From Alistipes sp. (GTDB taxonomy: Bacteria; Bacteroidota; Bacteroidia; Bacteroidales; Rikenellaceae): a stretch of 23,616 nucleotides of DNA. The position numbers and the translations under genes were made by a program. The notes under the pieces are model-generated. The model was not told the origin of the DNA. It searched no databases and was given only the letters and a program-made list of their open reading frames with translations. Positions 1 through 8,362 of this stretch are shown here, in pieces (positions within the stretch are counted from its first letter, which is position 1; each line of letters begins with the position of its first letter). Location: NCBI GenBank assembly GCA_022511355.1, contig JAFLRS010000009.1:1-23616 (forward strand), given 5' to 3'.

Positions 1-1428
1 TCGTTCAAAAATGGAGAGGCGCTGTTCGAAAAGCCGTTTATGACCAACCATTCCGGCGTGCGTCACGGTCTGGGTCCTGCCTATATCCGTTCATCGTGCA
101 TCCACTGCCACCCGGGCTACGGACACGGCAAGCGACAGGAAGCAGGAGCGTTCCGAACCAACGAAATCGGCAACGGTTATCTGCTGGTGGTCTACGACAA
201 AACGACTGAAGCCTATGTTTCGTGGCTGGCGGGTATGCCCCAGAGCAGTGCCGTCGCACCGTTCAAAGCACCCGTCGACGAGAGTAAAATCATCCTCGAA
301 TGGAAGAACTATACCGACGAGTGGGGCAACGCCTTCCCCGACGGCGAACGCTATGAGCTTGTCTATCCCGAGGTCACGATACCCGAGGATGCGATATATG
401 TCTACAATCAGGGCTATGACGCGCTGGGCGACTATGGCGTGAAGTTGGAGTCTACCATCGGAATCTACGGCTCGGGGCTGTTAGATGCCATTGCCGACGA
501 GGACATCGTGGCCGAGTGGGCAAAGCAGGAGACTGACGGGTATATGCCCAACGGACTCAACACGGCCTATTTCGAGAACGGACAGTGGAAAAGTTTCTAC
601 GCCAACACCGCCCAGGGCGGCGACGGTACGCCCTATATCCGCCGCTACACCTATGCCATGAGTCGCGGCCCGTTGCAGGACGGTCCGGGAGCGAATGCTT
701 TTTGGAACATCACGAATGTCACGCGCAGCGACCGCCGCTTCCATTATCTCGACGCCGCAGGCACCTACGCTCTTTACTCGTCGAAAGACCCGGATGTGCA
801 GGCCGGCTTCGAATCCTACATCGAGGGTGTCGACCCCGACCGTGAATATCCCGAGTTCTGGGAGGGTACGCTCGAGGAGCGTATCTACAATTACCTGACA
901 TCGAAGAATCTTCCCGTAGAAATTACCGATGAGGAGTATACCGACCTGATGGTATGGCATCGGGGTCTGGCCGTGCCTGCGGCCCGCAATGCCGATGATG
1001 CAGAGGTACAGCGCGGCAAGGAACTTTTCGAGGAGACAGGCTGCGCATACTGCCACCGTCCGTCGTGGACTACGGGCGATGACGAGATTCGCGACCCGGC
1101 CCGCTTCTTCTCCGGTACGGAACTGCCGCGTTATCCCCATCAGAAGATTTGGCCCTACACCGATATGGTACAGCACAAATTGATGATGATAAACGATATC
1201 CGCACGGGTTGGTGCCGTACCACGCCGTTGTGGGGACGGGGGCTGCATCAGAAGTGTACGGGTTCGGCGACTGCCGACCGCCTGCACGACTGCCGCGCCC
1301 GCAATGTCATCGAGGCCATCATGTGGCACGGCTCGGCGCAGAGCGACGCCCGCCGCACGGTGGAAAACTTCCGCCGGCTCTCGAAGGATGAGCGCGACGC
1401 AATTGTCAAGTTCATCGACGCCATTTAG
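1..1428 (+). CDS. Di-haem c-type cytochrome, DUF1111/di-haem oxidoreductase family (5' end outside window)
   Basis: The reading frame is open from base 1, so the start and probably the signal peptide lie upstream; the first ATG inside (40) is internal. Two CxxCH haem c sites are visible: CIHCH at bases 97-111 and CAYCH at 1042-1056, about 315 residues apart. The C-terminal part carries the family block RTTPLWGRGL, then RLHDCRARN, then EAIMWHG, and ends with a helix like those of c-type cytochromes (LSKDERDAIVKFIDAI). This matches the DUF1111 'thiol oxidoreductase'/di-haem peroxidase-like family, which is secreted to the periplasm and often linked to iron uptake or peroxide metabolism; the substrate is unknown. 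Three extra cysteines sit in the C-terminal block (WCRTT, QKCTG, HDCRA). The cytochrome c maturation gene begins 18 bases downstream, which fits a need for haem attachment. Family assignment is firm; function is not. Confidence 0.85.
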   Translation, partial: SFKNGEALFEKPFMTNHSGVRHGLGPAYIRSSCIHCHPGYGHGKRQEAGAFRTNEIGNGYLLVVYDKTTEAYVSWLAGMPQSSAVAPFKAPVDESKIILEWKNYTDEWGNAFPDGERYELVYPEVTIPEDAIYVYNQGYDALGDYGVKLESTIGIYGSGLLDAIADEDIVAEWAKQETDGYMPNGLNTAYFENGQWKSFYANTAQGGDGTPYIRRYTYAMSRGPLQDGPGANAFWNITNVTRSDRRFHYLDAAGTYALYSSKDPDVQAGFESYIEGVDPDREYPEFWEGTLEERIYNYLTSKNLPVEITDEEYTDLMVWHRGLAVPAARNADDAEVQRGKELFEETGCAYCHRPSWTTGDDEIRDPARFFSGTELPRYPHQKIWPYTDMVQHKLMMINDIRTGWCRTTPLWGRGLHQKCTGSATADRLHDCRARNVIEAIMWHGSAQSDARRTVENFRRLSKDERDAIVKFIDAI

Positions 1429-1446
1429 ACAAATTACATTCGTGAA

Positions 1447-3672
1447 ATGCAGACAACAGGAAATGACAGATTGTTAAAGATAGCTGCTTTCGGTTGCGCC
1501 GCCCTTATCATTCCGATATTGGCGGCCGCAACTGTATTTGAAAAAATCTACGGCAGCGATTTTGCCCGTGAACATATCTATACGGCCCTTCCGATGCTGT
1601 TGCTTTGGGGCTTTGCAGCCTTTTCGTCGCTGCTGTATCTGCTCAAACGGAAGATGTGGCGGAGACCTGTCACGTTCTGCCTGCATCTGGCCTTTTTGCT
1701 GATTTTGGTCGGCGCACTGCTTACGCATCTAAGCGGCCGGCAAGGCAAATTGCATCTTCGGACCGACGAACCGCCGGTGCCCGGTTTTTTGCTCTCTGAC
1801 GATCGGACTATGCAATTGCCTTTTACTGTTTCGCTTGCGGATTTTCATCCGGAATATTATACAGGCACCTCGGCTCCGTCTGATTTTGTCAGCACCGTAA
1901 CGGTAGAGGACAGTTACGGGAAGACCGAAGGTGTCGTATCAATGAATAACATCTTCAACTATCGCCACTACCGCTTCTACCAATCGGGTTACGATGCAGA
2001 TGGAAAAGGCTCCGTATTTACCGTATCGCATGACCCTTGCGGCATTACCGTCACTTATATCGGGTATCTGTGGCTGCTGCTGTCAATGATTGGTTTCTTC
2101 TTCGAACGGAACAGCGCATTTCGCCGACTGCTGCGCCACCCGTCGCTGAGACGGAGCGCGATGATTGCAGCAATCGCTGTTTTGTCTGCCCCTCACGTTG
2201 CTGCCGCCCCGCGCACGTTGTCCCGCGAAACGGCAGAGAAGTTCTGCGACCTGCATATCTATTACAACGACCGTGTCTGCCCGCTTCAGACGCTGGCTCG
2301 CGACTTCACGCTCAAAATCTGCGGAAAATCGACCTATGAAGGTCTGACCGCAGAACAGGTTCTGACAGGATGGTTCTTCTACTATGACGATTGGAAGAAC
2401 GAACCCTGCATCAAAATCAAAGGCGCGCAAACTGCACGGCTATTGGGCATCGACGGCAAATTTGCCCGTCTGACGGACTTTACCGATGTGAACGGCTATA
2501 AACTCGATGATGCATTGCGCAGCGATGACGCCAACCGCCGCAATGCCGCCGCTGCCAACGAAAAGTTTTCCATCATCAGCACGCTTTGCACCGGCTCGCT
2601 GTTGAAGATTTATCCCTATGCCGTTCCTCGGTCGGAAACATTGCAATGGTACTCGCTTGCCGACCGTCCGTCGGAGGATATGCCCTACGAACAGTGGGCG
2701 TTCATTCGTGGCAGCATGGATATGGTGGCCGAACGGATTGCTGTGAAAGATGATGCCGGAGCGATTGTATTGCTGGAGAAGATAAAGCAATATCAAGTCA
2801 AGGAGGGTGGGGAATCTATGCCGTCTAATGTTCGGTTTCGTGCCGAAAAGATTTACAATCGGGCGAACTTCGACAAACCGTTGGCAATGATGTGTCTGAC
2901 AATAGGCATCCTTTGTTTTATGATATTCTGTTTCAGCTCGGCAATGCGGAAGCCTCTTTCCGGGCGCTTCGTGCGGCTGCTGAATGTGATGCTCGGCATC
3001 CTGTTCCTCTACCTGACGGCACAGATCGCCATGCGCTGGAATGTCAGCCGCCACATACCCCTCTCCAACGGATTCGAAACTATGCACTTTATGGCTTGGT
3101 GCAGCGTCTTGCTGACACTCGTGCTGCAACGCCGTTTGCGGATGCTGTTGCCGTTCGGATTCCTGATGTGCGGATTTACATTGCTGGTGGCAATGATGGG
3201 AGAATCGTCGCCCCGCATCACCAATCTGATGCCTGTTCTGCAATCTCCGTTGCTGAGTTTTCACGTGATGTTTGTCATGGCCGCCTACACCTTATTGGCT
3301 TTTACAATGCTTAACGGCTTGATGGCCGTTGTCCTGAGGCTGGCAAGACGAAATTGCAGTGAGGATATTGAATACCTCCGGACTGTCAGCCGTATCGTTA
3401 TGTATCCGGCTGTATTTTGCCTCACTGTCGGAATATTTATCGGAGCGGTATGGGCGAACGTTTCGTGGGGGCGTTATTGGGGATGGGACCCCAAAGAGGT
3501 GTGGGCGCTGATTACGCTGATGATATATTCATTCGCACTTCATTCCGATTCGCTTTCATGGTTCCGTAGGCCCATGTTCTTCCATCTGTTCTGTATCGGG
3601 GCATTCCTGAATGTATTGATTACATATTTCGGAGTCAATTTCATTTTGGGCGGAATGCACGGCTATGCCTGA
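1447..3672 (+). CDS. ccsBA: Fused ResB/CcsA (System II) cytochrome c biogenesis protein
   Basis: This 741-residue membrane protein would carry haem across the inner membrane and attach it to CxxCH sites of apocytochromes. The N-terminal part looks ResB/CcsB-like: hydrophobic helices near residues 9-30, 45-65 and 73-93, a periplasmic stretch, and a helix near 200-220. A second hydrophobic segment (about 238-256) and a long soluble region follow. From about residue 480 it is CcsA-like, with many helices and the haem-handling WWD-type motif SWGRYWGWDPKE (W678 to E684). Conserved-looking histidines occur in NGFETMHF, LLSFHVMF and FALHSD. The gene starts 18 bases after the di-haem cytochrome and probably shares its transcript. 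The ATG at 1447 is preceded only by a short AT-rich spacer with no obvious promoter. A hairpin follows the stop. Fusion of the two halves is common in Bacteroidota and Epsilonproteobacteria. Confidence 0.9.
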   Translation: MQTTGNDRLLKIAAFGCAALIIPILAAATVFEKIYGSDFAREHIYTALPMLLLWGFAAFSSLLYLLKRKMWRRPVTFCLHLAFLLILVGALLTHLSGRQGKLHLRTDEPPVPGFLLSDDRTMQLPFTVSLADFHPEYYTGTSAPSDFVSTVTVEDSYGKTEGVVSMNNIFNYRHYRFYQSGYDADGKGSVFTVSHDPCGITVTYIGYLWLLLSMIGFFFERNSAFRRLLRHPSLRRSAMIAAIAVLSAPHVAAAPRTLSRETAEKFCDLHIYYNDRVCPLQTLARDFTLKICGKSTYEGLTAEQVLTGWFFYYDDWKNEPCIKIKGAQTARLLGIDGKFARLTDFTDVNGYKLDDALRSDDANRRNAAAANEKFSIISTLCTGSLLKIYPYAVPRSETLQWYSLADRPSEDMPYEQWAFIRGSMDMVAERIAVKDDAGAIVLLEKIKQYQVKEGGESMPSNVRFRAEKIYNRANFDKPLAMMCLTIGILCFMIFCFSSAMRKPLSGRFVRLLNVMLGILFLYLTAQIAMRWNVSRHIPLSNGFETMHFMAWCSVLLTLVLQRRLRMLLPFGFLMCGFTLLVAMMGESSPRITNLMPVLQSPLLSFHVMFVMAAYTLLAFTMLNGLMAVVLRLARRNCSEDIEYLRTVSRIVMYPAVFCLTVGIFIGAVWANVSWGRYWGWDPKEVWALITLMIYSFALHSDSLSWFRRPMFFHLFCIGAFLNVLITYFGVNFILGGMHGYA

Positions 3673-3679
3673 AACCGAA

Positions 3680-3707
3680 AAAGGATGCCTTTGCCGGGGC
3701 ATCCTTT
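3680..3707. terminator. Bidirectional hairpin terminator between ccsBA and lpxA
   Basis: AAAGGATGCC (3680-3689) pairs perfectly with GGCATCCTTT (3698-3707) around an 8-base loop. Read on the minus strand the stem is followed by a T5 run, so it is a good terminator for lpxA; on the plus strand the T tract is only TTT and termination of ccsBA is less certain. It sits between the converging genes. Confidence 0.7.
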
Positions 3708-3735
3708 CGGGGTTTGTGTCATCTGCCCGGAGGCT

Positions 3736-4518
3736 CTATTTCGATTGATAGGGCTTGCAGACTCCGCGTTTGGATGAGCGCACGAACTCTATGAGATAGT
3801 CGCGTTCGGGCGATTGCGGCAGTTCGGCTTCGGCTCTTTCGCAGGCGGTCATATAGTTGAGGTCGCTCTGGAAGAGTATGCGGCAGGTGTCGTGTATGGC
3901 GGTAATCTGTTCGTGAGTGAATCCGCGTCTGGACAGTCCTATTTTGTTAATGCCTGCATAGTGAGTTTCGCCGTTGGTTGCGATGATGTAGGGTGGTATG
4001 TCCTGCGATACGAGGGCACCGCCCTGAATCATGGCGTGGTCGCCGATGTGGACCCATTGATGCACGGCGGCATGACCTCCGATTACGGTCCAGTCGCCCA
4101 CTTCGACTTCGCCTGCGAGCGATACGCGGTTGGCTATTACGCAGTGGCTGCCGACTACGTCGTCGTGAGCGATGTGTACGTATGCCATGAGCAGATTGTG
4201 GTCGCCGATGACGGTTTTCTGCCGCGAGCCGGTTCCGCGAGCTATGGTTACATATTCGCGTATGTCGTTGTATTCGCCTATTTCGGCGGTTGTGACTTCG
4301 CCTTCGAACTTGAGGTCCTGAGGCAGGCAGGCTATCGATGCGAATGCCTGAATGCGTGTACCGCGTCCTATGCGTGCGCCGTTGTGGATGGCGGCGTTGG
4401 GTCCTATGTAGCAGTCGTCGCCGATGACTACATCTCCCGCGACGTATGCAAAGGGTTCTATCGTTACGTTGTTGCCGATTTTTGCATCGGGGTGGACGTA
4501 TGCCAGATTGCTTATCAT
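3736..4518 (-). CDS. lpxA: Acyl-ACP--UDP-N-acetylglucosamine O-acyltransferase
   Basis: LpxA transfers a 3-hydroxyacyl chain from ACP to the 3-OH of UDP-GlcNAc, the first step of lipid A synthesis, in the cytoplasm. The 260-residue protein shows the hexapeptide repeats of a left-handed beta-helix (IGDDCYIGPNAAIHNGARIG and onward), the segment MAYVHIAHD with the likely catalytic H118 (E. coli H125), and the conserved GGHAAVHQWVHIGDH and SQDIPPY blocks. A C-terminal helical part follows (GLSRRGFTHEQI). Length matches the family. The gene begins 3 bases after the stop of lpxC-fabZ, so the two are almost certainly co-transcribed. By hand alignment the residue matching the E. coli acyl-length ruler G173 is L169, which may bear on acyl chain choice. 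Confidence 0.96.
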   Translation of the reverse strand: MISNLAYVHPDAKIGNNVTIEPFAYVAGDVVIGDDCYIGPNAAIHNGARIGRGTRIQAFASIACLPQDLKFEGEVTTAEIGEYNDIREYVTIARGTGSRQKTVIGDHNLLMAYVHIAHDDVVGSHCVIANRVSLAGEVEVGDWTVIGGHAAVHQWVHIGDHAMIQGGALVSQDIPPYIIATNGETHYAGINKIGLSRRGFTHEQITAIHDTCRILFQSDLNYMTACERAEAELPQSPERDYLIEFVRSSKRGVCKPYQSK

Positions 4519-4521
4519 AAT

Positions 4522-5913
4522 TTACTGTTGGTTCTTGACTATCTGTGCCATGATGGTCGCTTCGCAGACCAGTTTGTCGCCCACGAAGGCTTTGCCCTGC
4601 GCTACGGCCAGACCGCGTCGTAGCGGTTCGGTTATATGGATTTCGAACTGTACCTGGTCTCCGGGGACGACTTTGTGTTTGAAGCGCACGTTGTCGATGC
4701 GGAGGAAGTAGGTGGAGTAGTTTTCGGGGTCGGGTACGGTGTTGAGTACGAGTATGCCGCTGCACTGTGCCATGGCTTCCACGAGCAGAACTCCGGGCAT
4801 TACGGGTTCTTTGGGGAAGTGTCCCGTGAAGAAGGGTTCGTTCACGGTTACGTTTTTGATTCCGGCCACCGATTCGTCATCGAGATAGAAAATGCGGTCG
4901 ATGAGCAGGAAGGGGAAGCGGTGCGGGAGCATCTCCCGAATGCGGTTGATGTCGAAAAGCGGAGCTTTGCGGCAATCGTACTTGAAGCGCGGTTTTTCGC
5001 CTTCGCGACGTATATGACGGAAGATTTGCTTCATGAATTCGGTATTGGCATGATGCCCGGGTCGGGTAGCCCATACGCGGCCTTTGATGCGTCGTCCCAG
5101 CAGAGCCATATCGCCGAGCAGGTCGAGCATTTTGTGCCGTGCGAGTTCGTTGTCTGCGCGAAGCACCTGATTGTTGAGGTATCCGCCCGTAATCTGGATA
5201 TCGGGTTTGTTGAATACTTTTTTGAGGTGTTCGAGTTGTTCGTCGGAGACGGGGTTTTCCACCACGACGATAGCATTGTCGAGGTCGCCGCCCTTGATGA
5301 GATTGTTTTCGAAGAGCGGTTCGAGTTCATGCAGGAAGACGAAGGTACGGCAGGGGGCGATTTTTCCGGAGTAGTCGTCGCCCGGGTTGAAGGTGGCATA
5401 CTGATTGCCGACCACTTTCGAATTGTAGTCGATATGAACCGAAGCGGAGAATTCGTCATCGGGATAGATGATGATGACGACACCTTTTTCGGGGAGGGTA
5501 TAGACGAGTTTTTCGGTCACCTGATAATATTCGCGTTCGGCGTCCAGCTCTTTGATTCCGGTTTTGGCTATTGCGGCTGCGTATTCGCGGGCCGAGCCGT
5601 CCATGATAGGGGTTTCGGGGGCATCGATGTCGATAAGCGCATTATCGACGCCCATGGTCCAGAGAGCCGATATAATGTGTTCGATGGTGCTTACTTTGGC
5701 GTCTCCTTTGGCGATGGTGGTTCCGCGCGAGGTGTCCGACACGAATTCGCAGAGTGCGGGTACCGTGGGGCAGCCTTCGAGGTCTGTTCGGCGGAAGACG
5801 AGTCCGTGACCCGCGTCGGCCGGATTGACGGTCATCGTGACCGCGAGGCCCGTGTGGAGGCCCTTGCCCGTAAAGGTTATGGGGGCATTCAACGTGTGTT
5901 GTTTCGATGACAT
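4522..5913 (-). CDS. lpxC-fabZ: Bifunctional UDP-3-O-acyl-N-acetylglucosamine deacetylase / 3-hydroxyacyl-ACP dehydratase
   Basis: This 463-residue protein joins two enzymes. Residues 1 to about 310 are LpxC, the zinc deacetylase that commits UDP-3-O-acyl-GlcNAc to lipid A: STIEHIISAL supplies E78 and zinc ligand H79, and ARHKMLDLLGD supplies ligands H260 and D264; H287 is the likely general acid/base. Residues from about 318 are FabZ, which dehydrates 3-hydroxyacyl-ACP in fatty acid elongation: LPHRFPFLLIDR, FTGHFP with H365, and LLVEAMAQ with E379. The fusion is typical of Bacteroidota and places lipid A commitment and fatty acid supply, which compete for the same 3-hydroxyacyl-ACP, in one polypeptide. 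The ATG at 5913 lies about 28 bases downstream of a -7-like box on the same strand. lpxD, often found just upstream in relatives, is absent: a divergent TonB-like gene is there instead. Confidence 0.96.
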   Translation of the reverse strand: MSSKQHTLNAPITFTGKGLHTGLAVTMTVNPADAGHGLVFRRTDLEGCPTVPALCEFVSDTSRGTTIAKGDAKVSTIEHIISALWTMGVDNALIDIDAPETPIMDGSAREYAAAIAKTGIKELDAEREYYQVTEKLVYTLPEKGVVIIIYPDDEFSASVHIDYNSKVVGNQYATFNPGDDYSGKIAPCRTFVFLHELEPLFENNLIKGGDLDNAIVVVENPVSDEQLEHLKKVFNKPDIQITGGYLNNQVLRADNELARHKMLDLLGDMALLGRRIKGRVWATRPGHHANTEFMKQIFRHIRREGEKPRFKYDCRKAPLFDINRIREMLPHRFPFLLIDRIFYLDDESVAGIKNVTVNEPFFTGHFPKEPVMPGVLLVEAMAQCSGILVLNTVPDPENYSTYFLRIDNVRFKHKVVPGDQVQFEIHITEPLRRGLAVAQGKAFVGDKLVCEATIMAQIVKNQQ

Positions 5914-5940
5914 GACTTTACAGTTTGGTTATTTTGAGTC

Positions 5941-5948
5941 CAAAGGTA
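5941..5948 (-). promoter_or_regulatory. Candidate -7 box for lpxC-fabZ/lpxA
   Basis: On the minus strand this reads TACCTTTG, a full match to the Bacteroidota sigma-ABfr -7 consensus TAnnTTTG. It is placed to give a 5' leader of about 20-25 bases before the ATG at 5913. No TTTG -33 element stands at the expected spacing, so this is a partial match only. Confidence 0.5.
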
Positions 5949-5969
5949 GGAATTTTTTGGTAAAAATCG

Positions 5970-5977
5970 TATTTTTG
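5970..5977 (+). promoter_or_regulatory. Candidate -7 box for the TonB-like/antiporter/DAHP synthase operon
   Basis: TATTTTTG matches TAnnTTTG and lies 43 bases before the ATG at 6021, giving a leader of roughly 35 bases. It is back to back with the lpxC box, 21 bases away. No clear -33 TTTG at 19-21 bases spacing was found. Confidence 0.5.
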
Positions 5978-6020
5978 CACCAATAAAAGAGATTTGGGTA
6001 TCGAACGCAGGGAAAAAGAT

Positions 6021-6869
6021 ATGTTGCAGAGGGGTGCATCGCACGATGAGAATAGCGGTGCGGGCGGTGTTTCCGGAGCGGACGGGTCGCGTCAATCGCA
6101 TCGTCCCCGCATACGTCTGCCTTTCGACGACCGCCGTCGCGGCGATGCCGGAGCGTGGGCATACGACCATCGTGCGGGTTTGGCGGTGACGGTGATAGTC
6201 TATCTTGTGGTGGCGATATTTTTTGTTGCCGGCAAGATTAGTGTGGGCGGTCATCCTTCCTCTTCGACTATAATTGTCGATTTGGGTACGCTCGAGCAGT
6301 TGGAGGACGAGCGGGAGCGTTTGCAGCGCGAGGTGGAGCAGCGTCTGCGCGAGCAGACCGACTGGCGTTCGATACGCAATACGGCCTCGAACGAGAATGC
6401 CCTTAACGAAAATCTCAAGGATGACCGCGGCACGCAGACTTCGCAGCTCAATGAGCGGGCCGAGGAGGTGGACCGCCGTATGCGCGAGAATCGCGAGCGG
6501 TACGAGCGCGGTTTGGCCGAGGCCGAGGATTTGGGGCGTCGCAAGGGCGATGACGGGAGCGAAAATACCGACCGTTCGGTGAAGGTTGCGGGAACGGTTA
6601 CGGTTTCCTATTCGTTAAACAATCCGGTGCGTCATCACCGCCATCTCGACAAGCCGGCCTACAAGTGCGAGGGTGGCGGCGAGGTGGTCGTGAGCATTAC
6701 GGTGAACCGCAACGGCGAGGTTATTGCGGCATCGCCGGTGTCGGGCGGCTACGATGAATGTATGCGCGAAACGGCTTTGCGGTCGGCGCGTTCTTCGACG
6801 TTCAATATCGACGGTTCGGCTCCCGTCAAGCAGACGGGAACCATAACTTACATATTTATACCTCAATAG
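6021..6869 (+). CDS. TonB-like energy-transducer protein with R/E-rich coiled-coil region
   Basis: I start this 282-residue protein at the ATG at 6021 rather than the in-frame TTG at 5994. It has an unusually long, Arg/Gly-rich cytoplasmic tail (about 1-50), one membrane helix (about 52-71), a charged Arg/Glu-rich likely coiled coil (about 90-175), and a C-terminal domain (about 212-282) resembling TonB C-termini: GEVVVSITVNRNGEVIAASPV, then a helix, then TGTITYIF. TonB proteins span the periplasm to transmit proton-motive force to outer-membrane transporters, but this one lacks the usual proline-rich spacer and has no ExbB/ExbD beside it. C216 and C247 could form a disulfide in the periplasm. 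It is first in a run with the antiporter, which begins 4 bases after its stop. A TonB/TolA-like structural role is also possible. Confidence 0.75.
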   Translation: MLQRGASHDENSGAGGVSGADGSRQSHRPRIRLPFDDRRRGDAGAWAYDHRAGLAVTVIVYLVVAIFFVAGKISVGGHPSSSTIIVDLGTLEQLEDERERLQREVEQRLREQTDWRSIRNTASNENALNENLKDDRGTQTSQLNERAEEVDRRMRENRERYERGLAEAEDLGRRKGDDGSENTDRSVKVAGTVTVSYSLNNPVRHHRHLDKPAYKCEGGGEVVVSITVNRNGEVIAASPVSGGYDECMRETALRSARSSTFNIDGSAPVKQTGTITYIFIPQ

Positions 6870-6873
6870 TCCG

Positions 6874-8361
6874 ATGAGCGGAGTCGAATATTTTCTGTTG
6901 ATAGGTGCGGTGCTGCTTATCGTGGCGGTGCTTGCGGGCAAGGTTGCATATCGGTTCGGGGCACCTGCGCTGCTGTTGTTTTTGGCTGTCGGAATGTTGT
7001 TCGGCTATAATCTGATTTCGTTCGATTCTCCGCAGTTCGCCCAGTTCATAGGCATGATAGCTTTGTGCATCATTCTTTTTTCGGGCGGCATGGAGACCAA
7101 ATTCTCCGAGATAAAGCCCGTAATCGCACCCGGAGTGGTGCTTGCCACGGCGGGAGTCATGATGACCGCTTTTATCGTTGCGGGATTCGTGTGGTTTTTC
7201 GCTCCGATGCTGGGCTATGAAGTTCCCTTTGCTATGGCTTTGCTGCTGGCGGCCACGATGTCTTCGACCGATTCGGCTTCGGTGTTCTCCATTCTGCGCA
7301 CCAAGAAGCAGGGTTTGCGCGAGAATCTGCGTCCGCTGCTCGAGCTTGAGAGCGGCAGCAACGACCCTATGGCCTATATTCTTACCGTTCTGCTCGTTGG
7401 CATTCTTTCTACGGGCGGCGACCATGCCACGACAGGCCACAGCGTGCTGATGTTCTTCGTGCAGATGACGGTCGGAGCCGTTGCGGGTTATCTGTTCGGC
7501 CGGGCTACGGTGTGGGCCATAAACAAAATCGGACTCAACAATCCGTCACTCTATTCGGTGCTGCTGTTGGCGGCGGTATTTTTCGCCTTCTCTTTCACGA
7601 CGCTCATTCGCGGCAACGGTTATTTGTCGGTCTATATTGCGGGTTTGGTGGTGGGCAATCACAAGCTCGCCCACAAACGCACTCTTACGACCTTTTTCGA
7701 CAGTTTTACGTGGCTGTTCCAGATAATAATGTTTCTTACGCTCGGACTGCTTGTAAATCTCGAATCGCTGTTCACGCCGCAGGTTGTCATTTTGGGCTGC
7801 ATCGTGGGAGCCTTTATGATACTTGTTGCGCGACCGGTATCGGTTTTTGTCTGTCTCGTGCCGTTCCGCCGATTCTCGCTGCGTGCCCGCACCTATATTT
7901 CGTGGGTGGGTCTTCGCGGAGCGGTCCCCATCATATTTGCGACATATCCTTTGGTGGCCGGCGTCATGGGGGCCGAATTGTTGTTCGATGTAGTATTTTT
8001 CGTCACCATAATATCGCTGGTCGTTCAGGGTACGACGGTGAGCGGAATGGCCAATCTGTTGGGTTTGGCCTATGAGGAGCGCGAGACTTCGTTCGGCGAC
8101 GCTCTTCAGGACCGCATGAAGTCGGCCTTTACCGAGGTGGAGGTGAATGAGGCGATGTTGAGCCGCGGCCGCATGGTGAGCGACCTTGCTCTGCCCGACA
8201 ACACGCTGGTGGTGATGGTGTGCCGTGACGGGGACTATTTCGTGCCGCGCGGAACCGCCGAACTCACGGAGGGCGACAAGTTGCTGGTGCTTTCGGACCG
8301 CAACGAGGAGTTGCAGAGTCAGTACCGCGAGTTGGGGATAGATGAAGTGATGAATTTTTAA
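6874..8361 (+). CDS. CPA1-family potassium/proton antiporter with C-terminal TrkA_C domain (NhaP2/CvrA-like)
   Basis: This is a 495-residue inner-membrane antiporter of about a dozen helices, starting at the N-terminus (residues 5-22). It has the Na+/H+ exchanger motifs of the family: SSTDSAS (130-136, with D133) and ESGSNDP (159-165, with the N163-D164 pair used for ion binding and proton exchange). Residues about 415-490 form a soluble RCK_C/TrkA_C domain (ALPDNTLVVMVCRDGDYFVPRG), which in this group senses a ligand or regulates gating. NhaP2-type proteins expel K+ in exchange for H+ under osmotic or pH stress; K+ over Na+ is inferred from the TrkA_C domain, not shown by sequence. The protein is shorter than E. 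coli NhaP2, mainly at the C-terminus. It lies between the TonB-like gene and DAHP synthase with 1-4 base gaps, suggesting one transcript. Confidence 0.9.
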   Translation: MSGVEYFLLIGAVLLIVAVLAGKVAYRFGAPALLLFLAVGMLFGYNLISFDSPQFAQFIGMIALCIILFSGGMETKFSEIKPVIAPGVVLATAGVMMTAFIVAGFVWFFAPMLGYEVPFAMALLLAATMSSTDSASVFSILRTKKQGLRENLRPLLELESGSNDPMAYILTVLLVGILSTGGDHATTGHSVLMFFVQMTVGAVAGYLFGRATVWAINKIGLNNPSLYSVLLLAAVFFAFSFTTLIRGNGYLSVYIAGLVVGNHKLAHKRTLTTFFDSFTWLFQIIMFLTLGLLVNLESLFTPQVVILGCIVGAFMILVARPVSVFVCLVPFRRFSLRARTYISWVGLRGAVPIIFATYPLVAGVMGAELLFDVVFFVTIISLVVQGTTVSGMANLLGLAYEERETSFGDALQDRMKSAFTEVEVNEAMLSRGRMVSDLALPDNTLVVMVCRDGDYFVPRGTAELTEGDKLLVLSDRNEELQSQYRELGIDEVMNF

Positions 8362-8362
8362 T

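Noticed and set aside
4636..5910. 424-codon open frame on the plus strand
   Set aside because: Antisense to lpxC-fabZ, whose zinc and FabZ motifs are intact; the antisense product is low-complexity Phe/Val/Glu/Gly.
5994..6020. TTG start for the TonB-like gene
   Set aside because: It is too close to the -7 box for a normal leader, and an ATG follows in frame at 6021.
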